In this document: positions 19,187-30,384 of the stretch, in pieces
How the letters are laid out: every line of letters begins with the position of its first letter
Numbering within the stretch: position 1 is the first letter of the stretch
Origin: Lachancea dasiensis
Taxonomy: Eukaryota > Ascomycota > Saccharomycetes > Saccharomycetales > Saccharomycetaceae
Reading direction: 5' to 3'
DNA length: 64,000 nt
NCBI GenBank assembly: GCA_900074725.1
Contig: LT598458.1
Coordinates: forward strand, 1,426,001 to 1,490,000
The notes under the pieces: generated by a model
What the model saw: the letters and a program-made list of their open reading frames with translations, nothing else
Told to the model about the DNA's origin: nothing
Database searches by the model: none
Position numbers and translations under genes: made by a program

Positions 19187-22100
19187 ATGAAGTTATCACC
19201 GTTATCTGTAGCCCTGGCCTACACGAGCTCAGTCGCTGCGAATCTGTATCCTCGCGTTTACTACGGAAACAGTAGCTTGCAAGCAAGTTCCCAAGGCTCT
19301 TTTCGAGAAGTCACAACACTCACTATCAGTTCCACTGATCCTGTTGGTTCTACCAAAACTCGTGTGTCGGAAGCCCTTGTTAGCCTGGCCACTATTAAAG
19401 TTGGCGACGCAGTGACTGTTGTCACCACCTGGTGTCCATTACCATCAAATGTTGTCCTATCTTCGGAAAATTCTGAAGTCGGAACACCTAGTTTCAACTA
19501 CGTTACAACTGAAACCAGCAGTGTCACATCACAGTCCACTAGCATCGATGAAAGCGGTGGGCAGCATGTTGTGTCGACTTATGTGGTCCACACCTACACA
19601 ATTACTGTCTGTCCAACTTGCACCCGTCAACGTACCAGTCAACCGTCCAGTACTACAAATCTGGATGCTTCCTCATTAGCTACTTCTTCCTCTCAAAGCT
19701 CACAAGCGTATTCACTTAGTCATGCGCATTCACCTGATGCGAGTGGTTTGTGGAGTAAGCAATCAAGTGAGATTTCAACTCATGGAGCATCAAGTTTAGT
19801 TTCTCAAACGCCTAGCTCGAGTTTCCGAAAATCTCAAATAACGCCTGCCGCATCGGCGCTATTTTCTAGTGTCACAGGCAGAAGCAGCTCACTAGCACTG
19901 TCGGTTTATTCTCAGCCTGCACCATCTAATAGCTTTGGGAGTTCTTTTTCGTCAAGTGCTTCCAATACTTTGGCAACGTCTTATGCATACTCAGCGTCTT
20001 CCACAACTTCTCCTATAATTGAAAAGGGCTCTTCTACCCTTCAGCACAGTTCTGATTGGTCATTATCCTCTCAGTCTGGTACATCTGACGTTCTCAAAAC
20101 AGTTGTTACCAAATCAACCAACAGTGCAGGTTCGACCAGGTTAACGACGTTTTCGGCCCGCAAGGGCTTGACTACAGAGATTTCAGACGGCGTAACTACT
20201 GTTTATACTACGTGGTGTCCTCTAGAAACTCTGTCGATTTCAACAAGTACGCCGAAGTTACTCGAAAGTGAACGCGATTCCAGTAAGCACTCATCAAAAG
20301 CAAGTGACCACTCAGCCAATGGCATTGATTCTACGACCCGCCAATCGGTCATTTCTACTAGTTCCACCTCAGTACTCTATCGGGATCTGACTACGATCAC
20401 TTCAAACCTAGTAAGGAGCGCGAGCTCCAGTATCTTGACCACTTTCGAAGCGACTAGGACGCTCACCACAGAAACCTTAAATGGTATCACTACTGTGTAC
20501 ACAACTTGGTGTCCAGTTAACAGTGACACCAATCCTTCATCGAAAGCAAACAGCTTACCTGTAAGCTCAGTCTCAAACGATGAAGTTGCGCACACGCTAT
20601 CAACGGACAAGACGACAATGGCATCAACCTCTCGCCAATCTTCGTTTTCAGATGAAGAAAGCACATTGGAGTTTTCGACAAAGGAGAAGTCCGCAACGGG
20701 CAGTCACTCCACTGTAAAGAGTTCCCCTGTTTCAATCTCATTAGACTCTAAAACATCCTCGGTTTTAAACGCTGTCACTCTTTCAACAGTTGATTGCTCC
20801 TCGGGAAAGTGTCACTCTTCAAGTACTCCAAGCACTATTCTCACTACTGAGACCACAGTATCGAGCCCCACAGCCCCATCATCCCTTAGCACTTCTTTTC
20901 ACTCTTCTTCGTCTTCGGCCTCTTTCCCCAGCTCAGCTGCCCCTTCAGCAGTGATCGGTCCTACCGTGTGTACAGGGGATCTTTGCGTAACATCAAGTGT
21001 GCTATCATACTTCAACTCAAATGAGGCCTCTGTTAGTACTCGCACTTCAACTAGCCACAGTGCTCCGGTAAGAGGGCGCACAACTTTTAGTGGAGACTCT
21101 TCAACTGTCCAGACTTCTGTGTCATCAGTATGCAGTTCGTGTTCTCAAAAGTCAAAGTCAAGTGCATCTAACTCAAAGTCAAGCACGACTGTAAGTTTTG
21201 GTTCTAGTCGTACATTGTCGTCTACCCTTTCTACTGTGACAACTACGAGCAACGGGGTCATTACTGAATACACGACATGGTGTCCACTGACGTTGGAAAC
21301 CTCTAAGAGCTCAACTAAGACCATCGCGGGTAAAACGTTTCCATCAACCAAGGCCATAGTGTCTCAAACTAGCTCATCGGCTGGCATCTTTTCCACCAAG
21401 CCCTCCAGCGCAATCTCGATTGTAGATTCATCTTCGGCAAAAACGCCACTCGCATCTAAGTCTGCCTTGATTGGTGTGTATACTACAAGCTATTCCTCGG
21501 TAAAATCATTAATCACAACTTCCACGGTCGAGTTCCATTCTGAGGCTCACGGTATGCCTCTTTCGATCACTATCTCGGCAAATTCACCGATATCTTCATC
21601 GAGTACCGCAACTGAGGTTGTTTCGGCCCATAAAAGCAACCCCACAAGCTCCTTGATTGTCGATGCTGCCACTTCAACAGCAAAGAAGAGAACTACGTCA
21701 AAAGAGAATATGCTATTGACCTCGAGTACCTCAAGTGTCTCTTATTCTACCGATTCTTTGCCGAATACACCCAGCAGCGCCTCTAGTTTACCTCAAATGG
21801 AGACCGAAACGTGTTCAAGTTGTTCCAAATCACTTGAATCGCCCCCAGTAACAACAACAGTAACAGCAGCCGAAAGCTGCTCTAGCTGTGGAGAAGGAAC
21901 TTCCAGCACTTCAAGTGTTATTTGGGAGAGCCCTCCCAAGTGTGATACTTGTTCCGAATACATATATGTGTCTCCTTCAGTCTCCGTTTCAAAATCCAGT
22001 GGATCGCCATTCACAGCTACTTGTGTGACATGTCCAGATTCGAGCACCACAACCAGAAGCATCACTTTGACAACAACATGTTCCACATGTGAAGGTAATA

Positions 22101-22813
22101 TAGAGCGTCCACGGTCCAACAAGGTTGCCGTTTCAGCACCATCAACTTTTTTGAGCATCGATACTTCTTTGAGCATCTCCGTATCGTTCACGTCGCAAAT
22201 CATCACCACGACGAGTGAGGGAATTGTCACCCAATACACAACTTGGTGTCCTTTGACGAGCTCTGCGACGAGCACTATCGCACCTCGCTCTGAACTAAAC
22301 CCTAGTGCTAATCACGAATCATCAGGCACGCCGTCTAATGCCAATTCTAATACAGTGTCAATCACCCAATCTCAATCGCTAGTAACAATTTCAAAAGCTA
22401 CTGAGTACAGTACCACCTCGACCATCTCGGTGACCACAGTATTACCCTTCACATCGACGTATACCGGCGGAAACGGACAGCTGGTAACCGTTATAAGTTC
22501 TCGTTCGAGTTTGGTACCCACTGTAACAACGATGTTAATCAGCACAAGAGTTCCAGCTACCACTTCTTCGTCTTCTCTTGTAACTTCCACGCATCCTGAT
22601 TCAAGTGCACCACACAGCCTTGGATCCCGTTCCCTATCATCTGGCGTTGTTACAACCAGAAGTGAAGAGAGTTATTCGAGTGATGCATCTACATGGATAA
22701 CGACGCCCGTGGTATCGACGTACGCCGGGTCGGCTGCTGCTCATATTCAACTTCAACGCAGCAGTGGTCTATATAGAGCTCTGGGGGCCATTATGCTGAT
22801 GATGTTGATTTAG
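19187..22813 (+). CDS. FIG2: Mating adhesin of the Fig2/Aga1 family, GPI-anchored
   Basis: The product is 1208 residues, extremely Ser/Thr-rich, with a signal peptide (MKLSPLSVALAYTSSVAANL) and a C-terminal GPI signal (AGSAAAH, then a hydrophobic tail ending MLMMLI). Five copies of the (V/Q/E)YTTWCPL-type domain are visible near residues 80, 340, 438, 695 and 1014. CX2C pairs cluster near 140, 650 and 880-980 (CSSC, CDTC, CVTC, CSTC). Both features mark the Aga1/Fig2 family, which mediates agglutination and cell fusion during mating. Position between ABP1 and the YCR090C homologue matches FIG2, and being next to PET494 also matches AGA1, so it is the single ancestor of both. I chose the second Met because it begins the signal peptide; the frame opens at 19133. 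Confidence 0.9.
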   Translation: MKLSPLSVALAYTSSVAANLYPRVYYGNSSLQASSQGSFREVTTLTISSTDPVGSTKTRVSEALVSLATIKVGDAVTVVTTWCPLPSNVVLSSENSEVGTPSFNYVTTETSSVTSQSTSIDESGGQHVVSTYVVHTYTITVCPTCTRQRTSQPSSTTNLDASSLATSSSQSSQAYSLSHAHSPDASGLWSKQSSEISTHGASSLVSQTPSSSFRKSQITPAASALFSSVTGRSSSLALSVYSQPAPSNSFGSSFSSSASNTLATSYAYSASSTTSPIIEKGSSTLQHSSDWSLSSQSGTSDVLKTVVTKSTNSAGSTRLTTFSARKGLTTEISDGVTTVYTTWCPLETLSISTSTPKLLESERDSSKHSSKASDHSANGIDSTTRQSVISTSSTSVLYRDLTTITSNLVRSASSSILTTFEATRTLTTETLNGITTVYTTWCPVNSDTNPSSKANSLPVSSVSNDEVAHTLSTDKTTMASTSRQSSFSDEESTLEFSTKEKSATGSHSTVKSSPVSISLDSKTSSVLNAVTLSTVDCSSGKCHSSSTPSTILTTETTVSSPTAPSSLSTSFHSSSSSASFPSSAAPSAVIGPTVCTGDLCVTSSVLSYFNSNEASVSTRTSTSHSAPVRGRTTFSGDSSTVQTSVSSVCSSCSQKSKSSASNSKSSTTVSFGSSRTLSSTLSTVTTTSNGVITEYTTWCPLTLETSKSSTKTIAGKTFPSTKAIVSQTSSSAGIFSTKPSSAISIVDSSSAKTPLASKSALIGVYTTSYSSVKSLITTSTVEFHSEAHGMPLSITISANSPISSSSTATEVVSAHKSNPTSSLIVDAATSTAKKRTTSKENMLLTSSTSSVSYSTDSLPNTPSSASSLPQMETETCSSCSKSLESPPVTTTVTAAESCSSCGEGTSSTSSVIWESPPKCDTCSEYIYVSPSVSVSKSSGSPFTATCVTCPDSSTTTRSITLTTTCSTCEGNIERPRSNKVAVSAPSTFLSIDTSLSISVSFTSQIITTTSEGIVTQYTTWCPLTSSATSTIAPRSELNPSANHESSGTPSNANSNTVSITQSQSLVTISKATEYSTTSTISVTTVLPFTSTYTGGNGQLVTVISSRSSLVPTVTTMLISTRVPATTSSSSLVTSTHPDSSAPHSLGSRSLSSGVVTTRSEESYSSDASTWITTPVVSTYAGSAAAHIQLQRSSGLYRALGAIMLMMLI

Positions 22814-22936
22814 ACAATTGAGGTGTTATATTTAAAAACAAGAAACTGTGATATAGTATATGCTAATCCACCCAGTAGACGTTAGACGCCACAAATCGTC
22901 TCGTGGTAATCTCCTCTATTCCATACTTTGTTTCAA

Positions 22937-23494
22937 TTATTTGCCCTTGACCACTTCAAAGCTCATATCCGTCACAGACACCTCCTCCCCAGCTTTGTCG
23001 TCATAGTCATACCATTCATTCTCATCGCCAAAGCTTGCCTCCAGCACATTTCCTGATACCATTTCGACGTTAAAAGTCAAATTCGAAAAGTCTACGGCAA
23101 AAACATCGCAGCCACGACAATCTAACTCCAAAGCTACGGCTCTGGAATCCTCAACTTTCTTGATACCCTTCTTTTTCCTCTGCAAAAGCTGCTTGTTGAT
23201 CACGTCGCCGTTCTCCTCCAAATCCAGATTATACAGTTTTTCCTCGTATTTTTCAAGGTTGACTGAGCAGTCATTGCCACAGAACTTACACTTCATCACT
23301 AATGATGCTTCTCCCTTGCCACTACTCATTTCATATTTTTCCATTCGGTTAACAGTCACTTTAGAATCGTTGACTTCCCTACAATCAATACAGCGTAATT
23401 GTAGGGCATATTCCGCCAAATCATCATCGGTATCTTTCACCGAAAGACAACTGATATTATCAGATAGTGTGGCTGAAATTACGGTGTAAACCAT
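22937..23494 (-). CDS. CXXC zinc-binding protein (YCR090C homologue, DUF866)
   Basis: This 185-residue protein (182 in S. cerevisiae) has two CXXC pairs that would bind one zinc: CIDC near residue 34 and CKFC near residue 69. A third, CRGC, lies near 126. The C-terminus is acidic (DENEWYDYDDKAGEE). It belongs to the eukaryotic family of human CZIB/C1orf123. Cellular role is unknown. The frame is open 29 codons further upstream, but family similarity starts at MVYTVISATLSDNIS. It converges on the adhesin gene with 123 bases between and is divergent from PET494. Confidence 0.92.
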   Translation of the reverse strand: MVYTVISATLSDNISCLSVKDTDDDLAEYALQLRCIDCREVNDSKVTVNRMEKYEMSSGKGEASLVMKCKFCGNDCSVNLEKYEEKLYNLDLEENGDVINKQLLQRKKKGIKKVEDSRAVALELDCRGCDVFAVDFSNLTFNVEMVSGNVLEASFGDENEWYDYDDKAGEEVSVTDMSFEVVKGK

Positions 23495-23730
23495 TGAGCT
23501 TTGGGCAACAAAATTGGGTGTATGAGAACCAAGTTTTGTTTTGTTCTGAGGGAGCCTTGTTAGTCGCTTTAAGTATTCCATTTATTATATGAAGTGAAAA
23601 ATATGAAAATATCAATCACCAAATCTCGGCCGAACATTGAAGTACGATAGCGAATTATTGGTGAGCGTTCCTCGCTGTTATCTTGCCTTTGGAGAGGAGA
23701 CGGGAGCGCGAGATATTTGCAATAGTATTG

Positions 23731-25026
23731 ATGTACCGACGTCGGCCGGGTTTCTTACCCAGGAGCCCGTTTCAACCGCTCGCCAATACTTTCATCAATA
23801 GTCGACGCTTTTTCGGATCCAAATTCCGCATGTATCATTCTCGGAATGGCTTGAGACCTGTTAGAGCGGGTAGTATATTGTGGCGGTACTTCAATGCTCC
23901 GGGAAATGTGGTGTTCGTTACGACGAATGTAGTTACGCTGGTGGGAATCGCTTCTTACTCTACATTGCAATCCATGTCGCGGGAAAAAATGATGCAGGAA
24001 TATCTTGATGCAGGACGGAAGGAAAGTTGGGATTTGGAATCTTCCGCTGAGCCATGTTTGTCTGGTTATTCCAGTGGCCCAATGCGTCGCTACGAGGCAG
24101 ATTGGATAGAACTCGAAAAAAATAGACCTCCGGTAAGTTGGCAAATGCAACATGCCAAAATGTCTTTATTCCACATGCTTTACTCCTACTATGTTTGTTT
24201 GGAGGCTAGCCATGAGGGGTGCTATGGTGGGGGCGAGCAATGGGGGTCGGAAACGCGGCAACTGCGGCTTGGGCTAATTGAAGAGGGGTTATCCGGGTCT
24301 AACAACACTAAAAGTTGGTCCCCGCAGGAGTTTTATGGTCTCTGGCGCCACGAATTCCAGGAGATGTACATTACTTTGAGCCGATCACAGCAGTTTCACA
24401 TGCCGAACTGGACGGAGTATCCGGCGATTCTTCAAATAATGTGTCAAAATTTGTACGACAATGAACTTCGAACAATGTCTGACTTTGTGCGCTTCTACAA
24501 CAGTGTGCACCCGAGTGGTGTGCAAGCTCTGCTTCGTGCTTGGCTCTACGACAACTTCCAACTTTTCAAGAACTCTCCGGAAGAGGACCTTGAGATGTTT
24601 TATAGATCCTTGATTCAATCCTGCATAGATGATAAATTGGGGCTTGCGCGCTACACTTCAATAGTAACGAATGCAGACAATCCACGGCGCAGGGTCTTCT
24701 TCAATCGCTGTGGTGATGATCTCGCGTCGGTGTCTTTGGAAACGATTGTGGATGTGCTAAAAGGTAACCTACATGTTGTCGAAAATACAAAAAGTAACGA
24801 CTCAATTATGCGACTAGTCTCACTTATTAAAAACAATTGCATCGCCACTAGAAGCTCTTCTGGAGGTCGCGAAGTCCGGATTATACTACCACAAGCGGGC
24901 GAACAAGGTATTTTTTTCAAAGGTCCTTCCGGAATATCGCAAGACAAAACTGAATGTTACAGGCTTGTAAGCCAAAATCCGGAGATCATAAAAGTTTTGG
25001 GGGCCATAGCCAAGTTGCCGACGTGA
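23731..25026 (+). CDS. PET494: Mitochondrial COX3 translational activator Pet494
   Basis: The product is 431 residues. The N-terminus is strongly basic (MYRRRPGFLPRSP, Arg-rich to residue 50), as expected for mitochondrial import. A hydrophobic segment (VVFVTTNVVTLVGIASY, about 60-77) could anchor it in the inner membrane. The rest is soluble with no motif I can name. In S. cerevisiae Pet494 works with Pet54 and Pet122 at the membrane to start COX3 mRNA translation. The call rests on layout and on position directly before TRM112, as YNR045W-YNR046W. S. cerevisiae Pet494 is longer (489). I use the first ATG; the frame is open to a TTG at 23683. Confidence 0.75.
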   Translation: MYRRRPGFLPRSPFQPLANTFINSRRFFGSKFRMYHSRNGLRPVRAGSILWRYFNAPGNVVFVTTNVVTLVGIASYSTLQSMSREKMMQEYLDAGRKESWDLESSAEPCLSGYSSGPMRRYEADWIELEKNRPPVSWQMQHAKMSLFHMLYSYYVCLEASHEGCYGGGEQWGSETRQLRLGLIEEGLSGSNNTKSWSPQEFYGLWRHEFQEMYITLSRSQQFHMPNWTEYPAILQIMCQNLYDNELRTMSDFVRFYNSVHPSGVQALLRAWLYDNFQLFKNSPEEDLEMFYRSLIQSCIDDKLGLARYTSIVTNADNPRRRVFFNRCGDDLASVSLETIVDVLKGNLHVVENTKSNDSIMRLVSLIKNNCIATRSSSGGREVRIILPQAGEQGIFFKGPSGISQDKTECYRLVSQNPEIIKVLGAIAKLPT

Positions 25027-25389
25027 GAAAACGTCCCTTTTAGTCCTTCAGTTCCCTCGGCAGGCGTGCATCGCATTTGACTTTTTCAGAGCGTCAAAAG
25101 ACTAAACACGTTCACAAACCACAAGGATTAGTTAATACAATGTTGGACAAATACTGTCGTTGTGCCCTGTGCCAAGTGTTGATCTGATCATCGGGCCCGT
25201 CATTGCATTGACTTTCGAGTCGATACTTGAGTCGAGTTTTGAGTCGATGCTCGAGTCGTGACTTGAAAGCCGTAAAAATTTTTGGGAAATGAAGCGAATG
25301 TGAAAGCTGATGAGCTTCGACTTCAAGTAGACTCATCACCAGCGTGGACAAAGCAGTTGTCCTCTTTCAACTATTGTTTACTTTCAAGA
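25027..25389. other. Intergenic with 12-base tandem repeat before TRM112
   Basis: The 363 bases hold the PET494 terminator and TRM112 promoter. A four-copy 12-base repeat is listed separately. No other feature was seen. Confidence 0.5.
25217..25264. repeat. Four-copy 12-base tandem repeat
   Basis: Each unit begins GAGTCG: GAGTCGATACTT, GAGTCGAGTTTT, GAGTCGATGCTC, GAGTCGTGACTT. The array ends 126 bases before the TRM112 start codon. It could be neutral slippage or a spaced array of binding sites, since units are close to one helical turn. Confidence 0.85.
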
Positions 25390-25791
25390 ATGAAATTTCT
25401 CACATCTAATTTCCTAAAGTGCTCAGTGCAGGCGTGCGATAGAAGCAACGATAACTTCCCGCTGAAATTCAACGGCGAAAAATGCCAGCTAGAGCAAGAC
25501 GAAAGTTTGGAATTTAACCCTGAATTTCTGCTCCGAGTTATCGACCGTGTTGATTGGGCTGCTGTGTTGAGTGTTGCCGCTGACTTGGGTAACACAGGTT
25601 TACCTGCGGGCAAGCCTGAGTTCTCTAATGAGGAGCTCAGCGAGGAAGATAAGGTTATTTTGGCTGATCTACACACTTTGTTGATCCAAACTAACATAGT
25701 GGAGGGAGAAATGAGCTGCAAAAATTGTGGGCATGTGTATTATATTAAGAACAGCATTCCAAATCTATTATTACCACCTCATTTAGCCTAG
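25390..25791 (+). CDS. TRM112: Methyltransferase activator Trm112
   Basis: This 133-residue protein (135 in S. cerevisiae) is the zinc-binding partner that stabilises Bud23 (18S rRNA), Trm9 and Trm11 (tRNA) and Mtq2 (eRF1) methyltransferases. Zinc ligands are visible: Cys11 and Cys16 in LKCSVQACD, and the C-terminal CKNC pair. The diagnostic C-terminal strand HVYYIKNSIPNLLLPPHL is present. The frame opens at 25282, but homology starts at MKFLTSNFLKCS, which I take as the start. Position after PET494 matches YNR045W-YNR046W. Confidence 0.97.
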   Translation: MKFLTSNFLKCSVQACDRSNDNFPLKFNGEKCQLEQDESLEFNPEFLLRVIDRVDWAAVLSVAADLGNTGLPAGKPEFSNEELSEEDKVILADLHTLLIQTNIVEGEMSCKNCGHVYYIKNSIPNLLLPPHLA

Positions 25792-27676
25792 TGCAAGCAT
25801 ACCAGAGGAGGCATAGTGGATAGATGATTTGTCCTCGGCAATATAAGATACTCGTGGCTTCAATCTCCTTTGGAGCGATACTCTTCATATGAGAAAGGGT
25901 ACGGATGATTTGAATCAAAGTTAAACACACCATTGACGACATTAGAGACATGCGCAACTTTTTACTCGCGCGAATCTAGAACATCGACGGCTGGCTTTTT
26001 CGCTAGCCTTGAATTCATTTTGTTATATAGCATATGCATGAGCTTACTTTAAATGTGTGCTCCGGCACAGGATGGAAAACTTTCCGCACGTTATAATCCA
26101 TGAATTTCGACAAGAGTGCTATAACGAAAATAGTCCCTTGAAGAATTCACATTTTGCTCAGATATTTGCGGGCGCTCACTAGTTAACCCTTGAACACTGA
26201 TGGCTGATCTCTGACTGACATAGGATTGGCCAAAGAAAGCTCTCCCGAAAGCCTGATATACCCACTTCAATGACTAGGACAGCCAGCATTAAAATCTTGA
26301 GAGAAGGGTTTTCATTGGTAAATGCCTGTTACAAAATATAGACAGCATATATGGGAAGGTCCTCACTTAAGCTGCCCTGCACGCAACATAAACGGCGTAC
26401 TCACTAGACATCACTTTGTGCTAATTTGGCATGGTATGACGGTCCTTCGGACCTTAGCATGACAGGATAATGGCAACAATTAGTTCCCCACGACCTTTCA
26501 AATACAACTTAAAGTCTAGCCTTAATATGGAACGACACAAACAAAGTAAACTAATAGGAGGACCTAGCAGCCGCTAACCTTGGCTAGGCGTAGAGCACTG
26601 CCTTGCTGTGATGTTTTCATTCTAATTATATACTAAGTCAATTCGCATAAAACATTCCTTATGGAAGACCAAAACTCTGCTAGCATAAGCTAATGAAGCA
26701 AGGGTCTTGTAATTGCGCGCCTGTTGGCAGAGGGAGTCTTAAGTACTATTACTTCGCTGGTCAAATATCCCTTTTTCAAGAGATAGTATCCAGAGAGTTA
26801 CAATTCCTAGTTCACATATTTTATTCTTTAGAGCAGCCTAACGGTAAATTTTCTGAGCTATCTGGCGGTGCTTGTTTGCATGGCTATAGGATGAGATTGT
26901 AAGGCGTGGTGGGCCAAATGTCGGTAAATTAATTGACATATGAACATGCGAAGAGGCAAGCAATAGATGCAAGTGCCATTTTTCGTGCGCGTTGAATGCC
27001 CAAACTCATGCTATATATCAGGCGCGCAACTAATAGCTTCCAAAAAACAAGCTTGTTCTGATTAGATAAAAAAGCCCTGCCATGACTGACTATGGCTCCG
27101 TTAGGGCCTGAATGCGAGTGAAAAGTGCGCTTCTTTACTGTGGCATCTATGCAGTGATCCTGCTTGTTGTGCGGTGTGAACAATTGCAGGAATTGTGCGT
27201 AAAAGAACCATATCAATTTCTTAGAGGAAGCAAGCTATAAGTATGAGGCCGGCATGCGTGTATTCACATTAGATATGAAATGCTATCGAATTGCTCACTC
27301 TACAGAAGTTCGAAAATCTGTAAAACAGACGTTAGAGACACCGCTGAAGAAATACACACACACTTCGGGGCTCGAAAATTTGGAGCTTGAAGTTTAAGAT
27401 ACACAACTCAACGAACACCTTCTTGGTCAACTCGGCTATTGTAGATTAGTGGTATAGCGATACTTCGTACTACGTGCCTGATTAACTTCTCTACTTTATT
27501 TAAAGTAATGCAGGTCTAAAGCTTCGCCTTGAAAAGGTGACCGCACCTAATAGCATATAGATTCTCACTCTCTGCCCGTGCTAGAGCCACTAAGACATCC
27601 TATAGAACTGGTTTTCTCGGATCATCCAGTTTTCTCCCCTTTTCTGTGCATCTTTTGAAGCCACATATACCATTAC
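25792..27676. other. Long gap upstream of the KIN82/FPK1 kinase
   Basis: These 1885 bases contain no convincing gene; frames at 25745-25957, 26693-26902 and 26929-27216 resemble nothing. A perfect inverted repeat GGTCC-TTC-GGACC lies at 26441-26453. TAGATTAGTGGTATAGC near 27444 resembles a tRNA A box, but no B box or acceptor stem follows. The kinase promoter should be in the last few hundred bases. Confidence 0.5.
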
Positions 27677-30307
27677 ATGGACAACCTGCAGGTAATACCT
27701 CCATCAAACCCCGCAAATGGACACACTCAAGATAGGTCAAGAAGTGTTTCCTTTTCAAAGCTGATACCACGTTCTTTTCGCAAGCCAAGTGTAGGTAACT
27801 CAGGCACAGAGATTGACACGGGTCCAGATGGCTCGGAGGAATCAATGGGGTTAGGCACGGTACCGATGGAATCTCAAGATCAAGAAGATGCTTTGCAAGA
27901 AGGGCCATCAAAATCAGAGTCACAGACACCCGAAACTTCATCGAAACAACAGTCGCCTTCTTTGGGCCCTACCCAAGCCGCTAAATTCTCCACCAGGTTC
28001 AAAAAAATGTTCAAAAGCAGCACTAGAACTCCGGACCCTGAACAGGCTGAAGCTTCTGAGATATCCGAAGGCTCAGCAGATGTGAATAATGCAGAGTTAG
28101 TGGAAGAACTATCTGAATCGTGGCTCAATTCCGATGAATCAAAGCATGATATGAAATTTCTAAGCCAGGCTCCCACCTCAGCACCACTCCGCGTGGATGC
28201 CTCTAGAGGCCGAGCTAGAGCAAGGTCACCCTCTACTCCAATAATGCCTAGTCATGGTTCACCTGGTAAGTTACATAATAGCTCCACGCGAAACTCTCGA
28301 AAAGCGAGCACTGGTTCTCAAGGAGGAGGTGTGGTCAACGTTGACCGGCGCGGAACCCGATCCGACACAGTTCGAGGCAGTAACCCTTACTTTCAGTGCC
28401 AAGGCTTACCACTACATGCCCTGTCTTCTCAGGACTTGAATCAGCCAAACTCGTCAGCCGTTTCCCGGCATGACGAATCCATGCTAATGACACCACCACC
28501 TACCAGTTCTACGGGCTTGACGTCCTATCTCCAAACTGATTACCGGAGCGGTAGTAACAAATCTCTTAACGATATTAACGAAAACGAAGAAGTCGAAAAT
28601 TTTGATTCAAAAGATCCTGTGGAGTTTCCAGGTACCCCGAATAGTTTCAATACCAGGGTTGCACTACCAGCTGCCTCTAATTCCACAACACCTTCCAGTC
28701 CGCTAATTATCTCCGAAATGTCACCGGGTTTTCCGCTTATTGTTGTGGATGCCAGTTGCGGTAACGATGCTCAGCTGGCTGACATGTCTCCATTGCCACC
28801 TCCGGCGAATAGTAGCGATATAAAAAATGAACCGGTTTCACACATAAAACCATCACTACGGAGAGTTGCCTCAGAGCCAAATGCGTTGAAAGTGGCCCCG
28901 GTACAGTCCATTTCTGATCCCGCAAAAGTCAAAAATGGGCATTCCGGGTTAGTTGCTGTTACTTCTTCTGCCAAAACCTCACCCACCAATACATTCAACA
29001 TGGGGACCGACGAACCACAACGGTCTCACAGGCTGCGGAACAAATCTTTCAGCAACAAATTCAAGGAAGTGATTGTAGGACCGAAATCGTTCGAGAAAAT
29101 AAAGCTGTTAGGACAAGGTGATGTTGGAAAGGTGTACTTGGTGAAGGAAAGGAAAACTAACAGGCTCTATGCTCTTAAGATCTTCAGCAAAGCTGAAATG
29201 ATAAAGAGAAAAAAAATAAAACGGATATTAGCCGAACAAGAAATCTTAGCAACAAGTAATCATCCTTTTATTGTTACACTGTATCATTCGTTTCAATCTG
29301 AAGATTATCTTTATCTCTGTATGGAGTACTGTATGGGAGGTGAATTTTTCCGCGCTCTTCAAACTAGAAAGACGAAGTGTATTAATGAGGAAGATGCGAG
29401 GTTCTACTCTAGTGAAGTTACTGCTGCTATTGAGTATTTACATCTGATGGGCTTTATTTACAGGGACTTGAAGCCGGAGAATATTTTGTTGCACAAATCA
29501 GGGCATATCATGCTTTCTGACTTCGATTTATCAGTTCAAGCCAAGGATAGTAAAAATCCAGTTGTTAAGGGTTCTGCTCAGTCATCGATGGTTGACACCA
29601 GAATATGTTCAGGTGGATTCAGGACCAACTCATTTGTTGGAACTGAAGAATACATCGCTCCCGAAGTTATCAGAGGAAACGGACACACTGCTGCAGTTGA
29701 TTGGTGGACGTTGGGTATTCTCATATACGAAATGTTATTTGGCTTCACACCATTCAAGGGTGATAACACGAACAAAACATTTTCCAATGTTCTGAAGAAT
29801 GATGTCAATTTTCCGAATAATAATGAGGTCTCCAGAAGTTGCAAAGATCTTATTAGAAAGTTGTTGATAAAGAATGAAGGAAAGCGTTTGGGTTCTAAAT
29901 TTGGAGCAAGTGACATCAAAAAACATCCATTCTTCAAGAAAGTACAATGGTCTCTGTTGAGAAACCAAGAACCCCCTCTACTTCCTGTGCTCACTGAAAA
30001 TGGCTACGACTTTACTAGACTGTCAGATAATGCGAACAAGGGGGGGGTCAAAGTTGGCGGGGCCAGCAAGAACATTGATGTAGTGGATGCAATGGCAGAG
30101 CAAGAAAAAATAATGTTCGAAGAAAAAGTTGAGCGTGATGATATTGTCTCTGATGATGACCCCTTTCATGACTTCAACTCTATGAGTTTAATGATGCAAG
30201 ACAACAACTCTCTCATATACGGTGACAACAACTCTTATGGAAGGGTCTCTTATACGTCAAACCAAAACCGTTCTAGAAGTAATAGTCACCGATTTTTCAA
30301 GAGGTGA
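27677..30307 (+). CDS. FPK1: Flippase-activating AGC kinase (Fpk1/Kin82)
   Basis: The product is 876 residues. The first ~465 are disordered, rich in Ser/Pro/Asn with basic patches. The kinase domain runs from about 470 to 749: glycine loop GQGDVGKVY, catalytic loop YRDLKPEN near 594, DFD in place of DFG near 614, a long activation insert and APE at EEYIAPEV. An AGC-type tail ends in basic residues (SNSHRFFKR). In S. cerevisiae, Fpk1 and Kin82 phosphorylate Dnf1/Dnf2 flippases and are opposed by Ypk1 signalling. These two are duplicates, YNR047W and YCR091W; here there is one gene between TRM112 and MSH3, fitting both positions, so it is their shared ancestor. The Asp in place of Gly in the DFG motif is visible and, as I recall, typical of this family. 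Confidence 0.93.
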   Translation: MDNLQVIPPSNPANGHTQDRSRSVSFSKLIPRSFRKPSVGNSGTEIDTGPDGSEESMGLGTVPMESQDQEDALQEGPSKSESQTPETSSKQQSPSLGPTQAAKFSTRFKKMFKSSTRTPDPEQAEASEISEGSADVNNAELVEELSESWLNSDESKHDMKFLSQAPTSAPLRVDASRGRARARSPSTPIMPSHGSPGKLHNSSTRNSRKASTGSQGGGVVNVDRRGTRSDTVRGSNPYFQCQGLPLHALSSQDLNQPNSSAVSRHDESMLMTPPPTSSTGLTSYLQTDYRSGSNKSLNDINENEEVENFDSKDPVEFPGTPNSFNTRVALPAASNSTTPSSPLIISEMSPGFPLIVVDASCGNDAQLADMSPLPPPANSSDIKNEPVSHIKPSLRRVASEPNALKVAPVQSISDPAKVKNGHSGLVAVTSSAKTSPTNTFNMGTDEPQRSHRLRNKSFSNKFKEVIVGPKSFEKIKLLGQGDVGKVYLVKERKTNRLYALKIFSKAEMIKRKKIKRILAEQEILATSNHPFIVTLYHSFQSEDYLYLCMEYCMGGEFFRALQTRKTKCINEEDARFYSSEVTAAIEYLHLMGFIYRDLKPENILLHKSGHIMLSDFDLSVQAKDSKNPVVKGSAQSSMVDTRICSGGFRTNSFVGTEEYIAPEVIRGNGHTAAVDWWTLGILIYEMLFGFTPFKGDNTNKTFSNVLKNDVNFPNNNEVSRSCKDLIRKLLIKNEGKRLGSKFGASDIKKHPFFKKVQWSLLRNQEPPLLPVLTENGYDFTRLSDNANKGGVKVGGASKNIDVVDAMAEQEKIMFEEKVERDDIVSDDDPFHDFNSMSLMMQDNNSLIYGDNNSYGRVSYTSNQNRSRSNSHRFFKR

Positions 30308-30384
30308 CTTGATCGATTTTCTGATTTTGGCAAGTATGTCTTATGCAATATCAATTAAATAAAATCATTACTCGTAACCTCATG

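Noticed and set aside
19815-19840. Centromere CDEIII-like TTTCCGAAAA
   Set aside because: It lies inside the adhesin coding region and lacks CDEI and the AT-rich CDEII.
27440-27470. tRNA gene upstream of the kinase
   Set aside because: Only an A-box-like string is present; there is no B box, acceptor stem or T-run.
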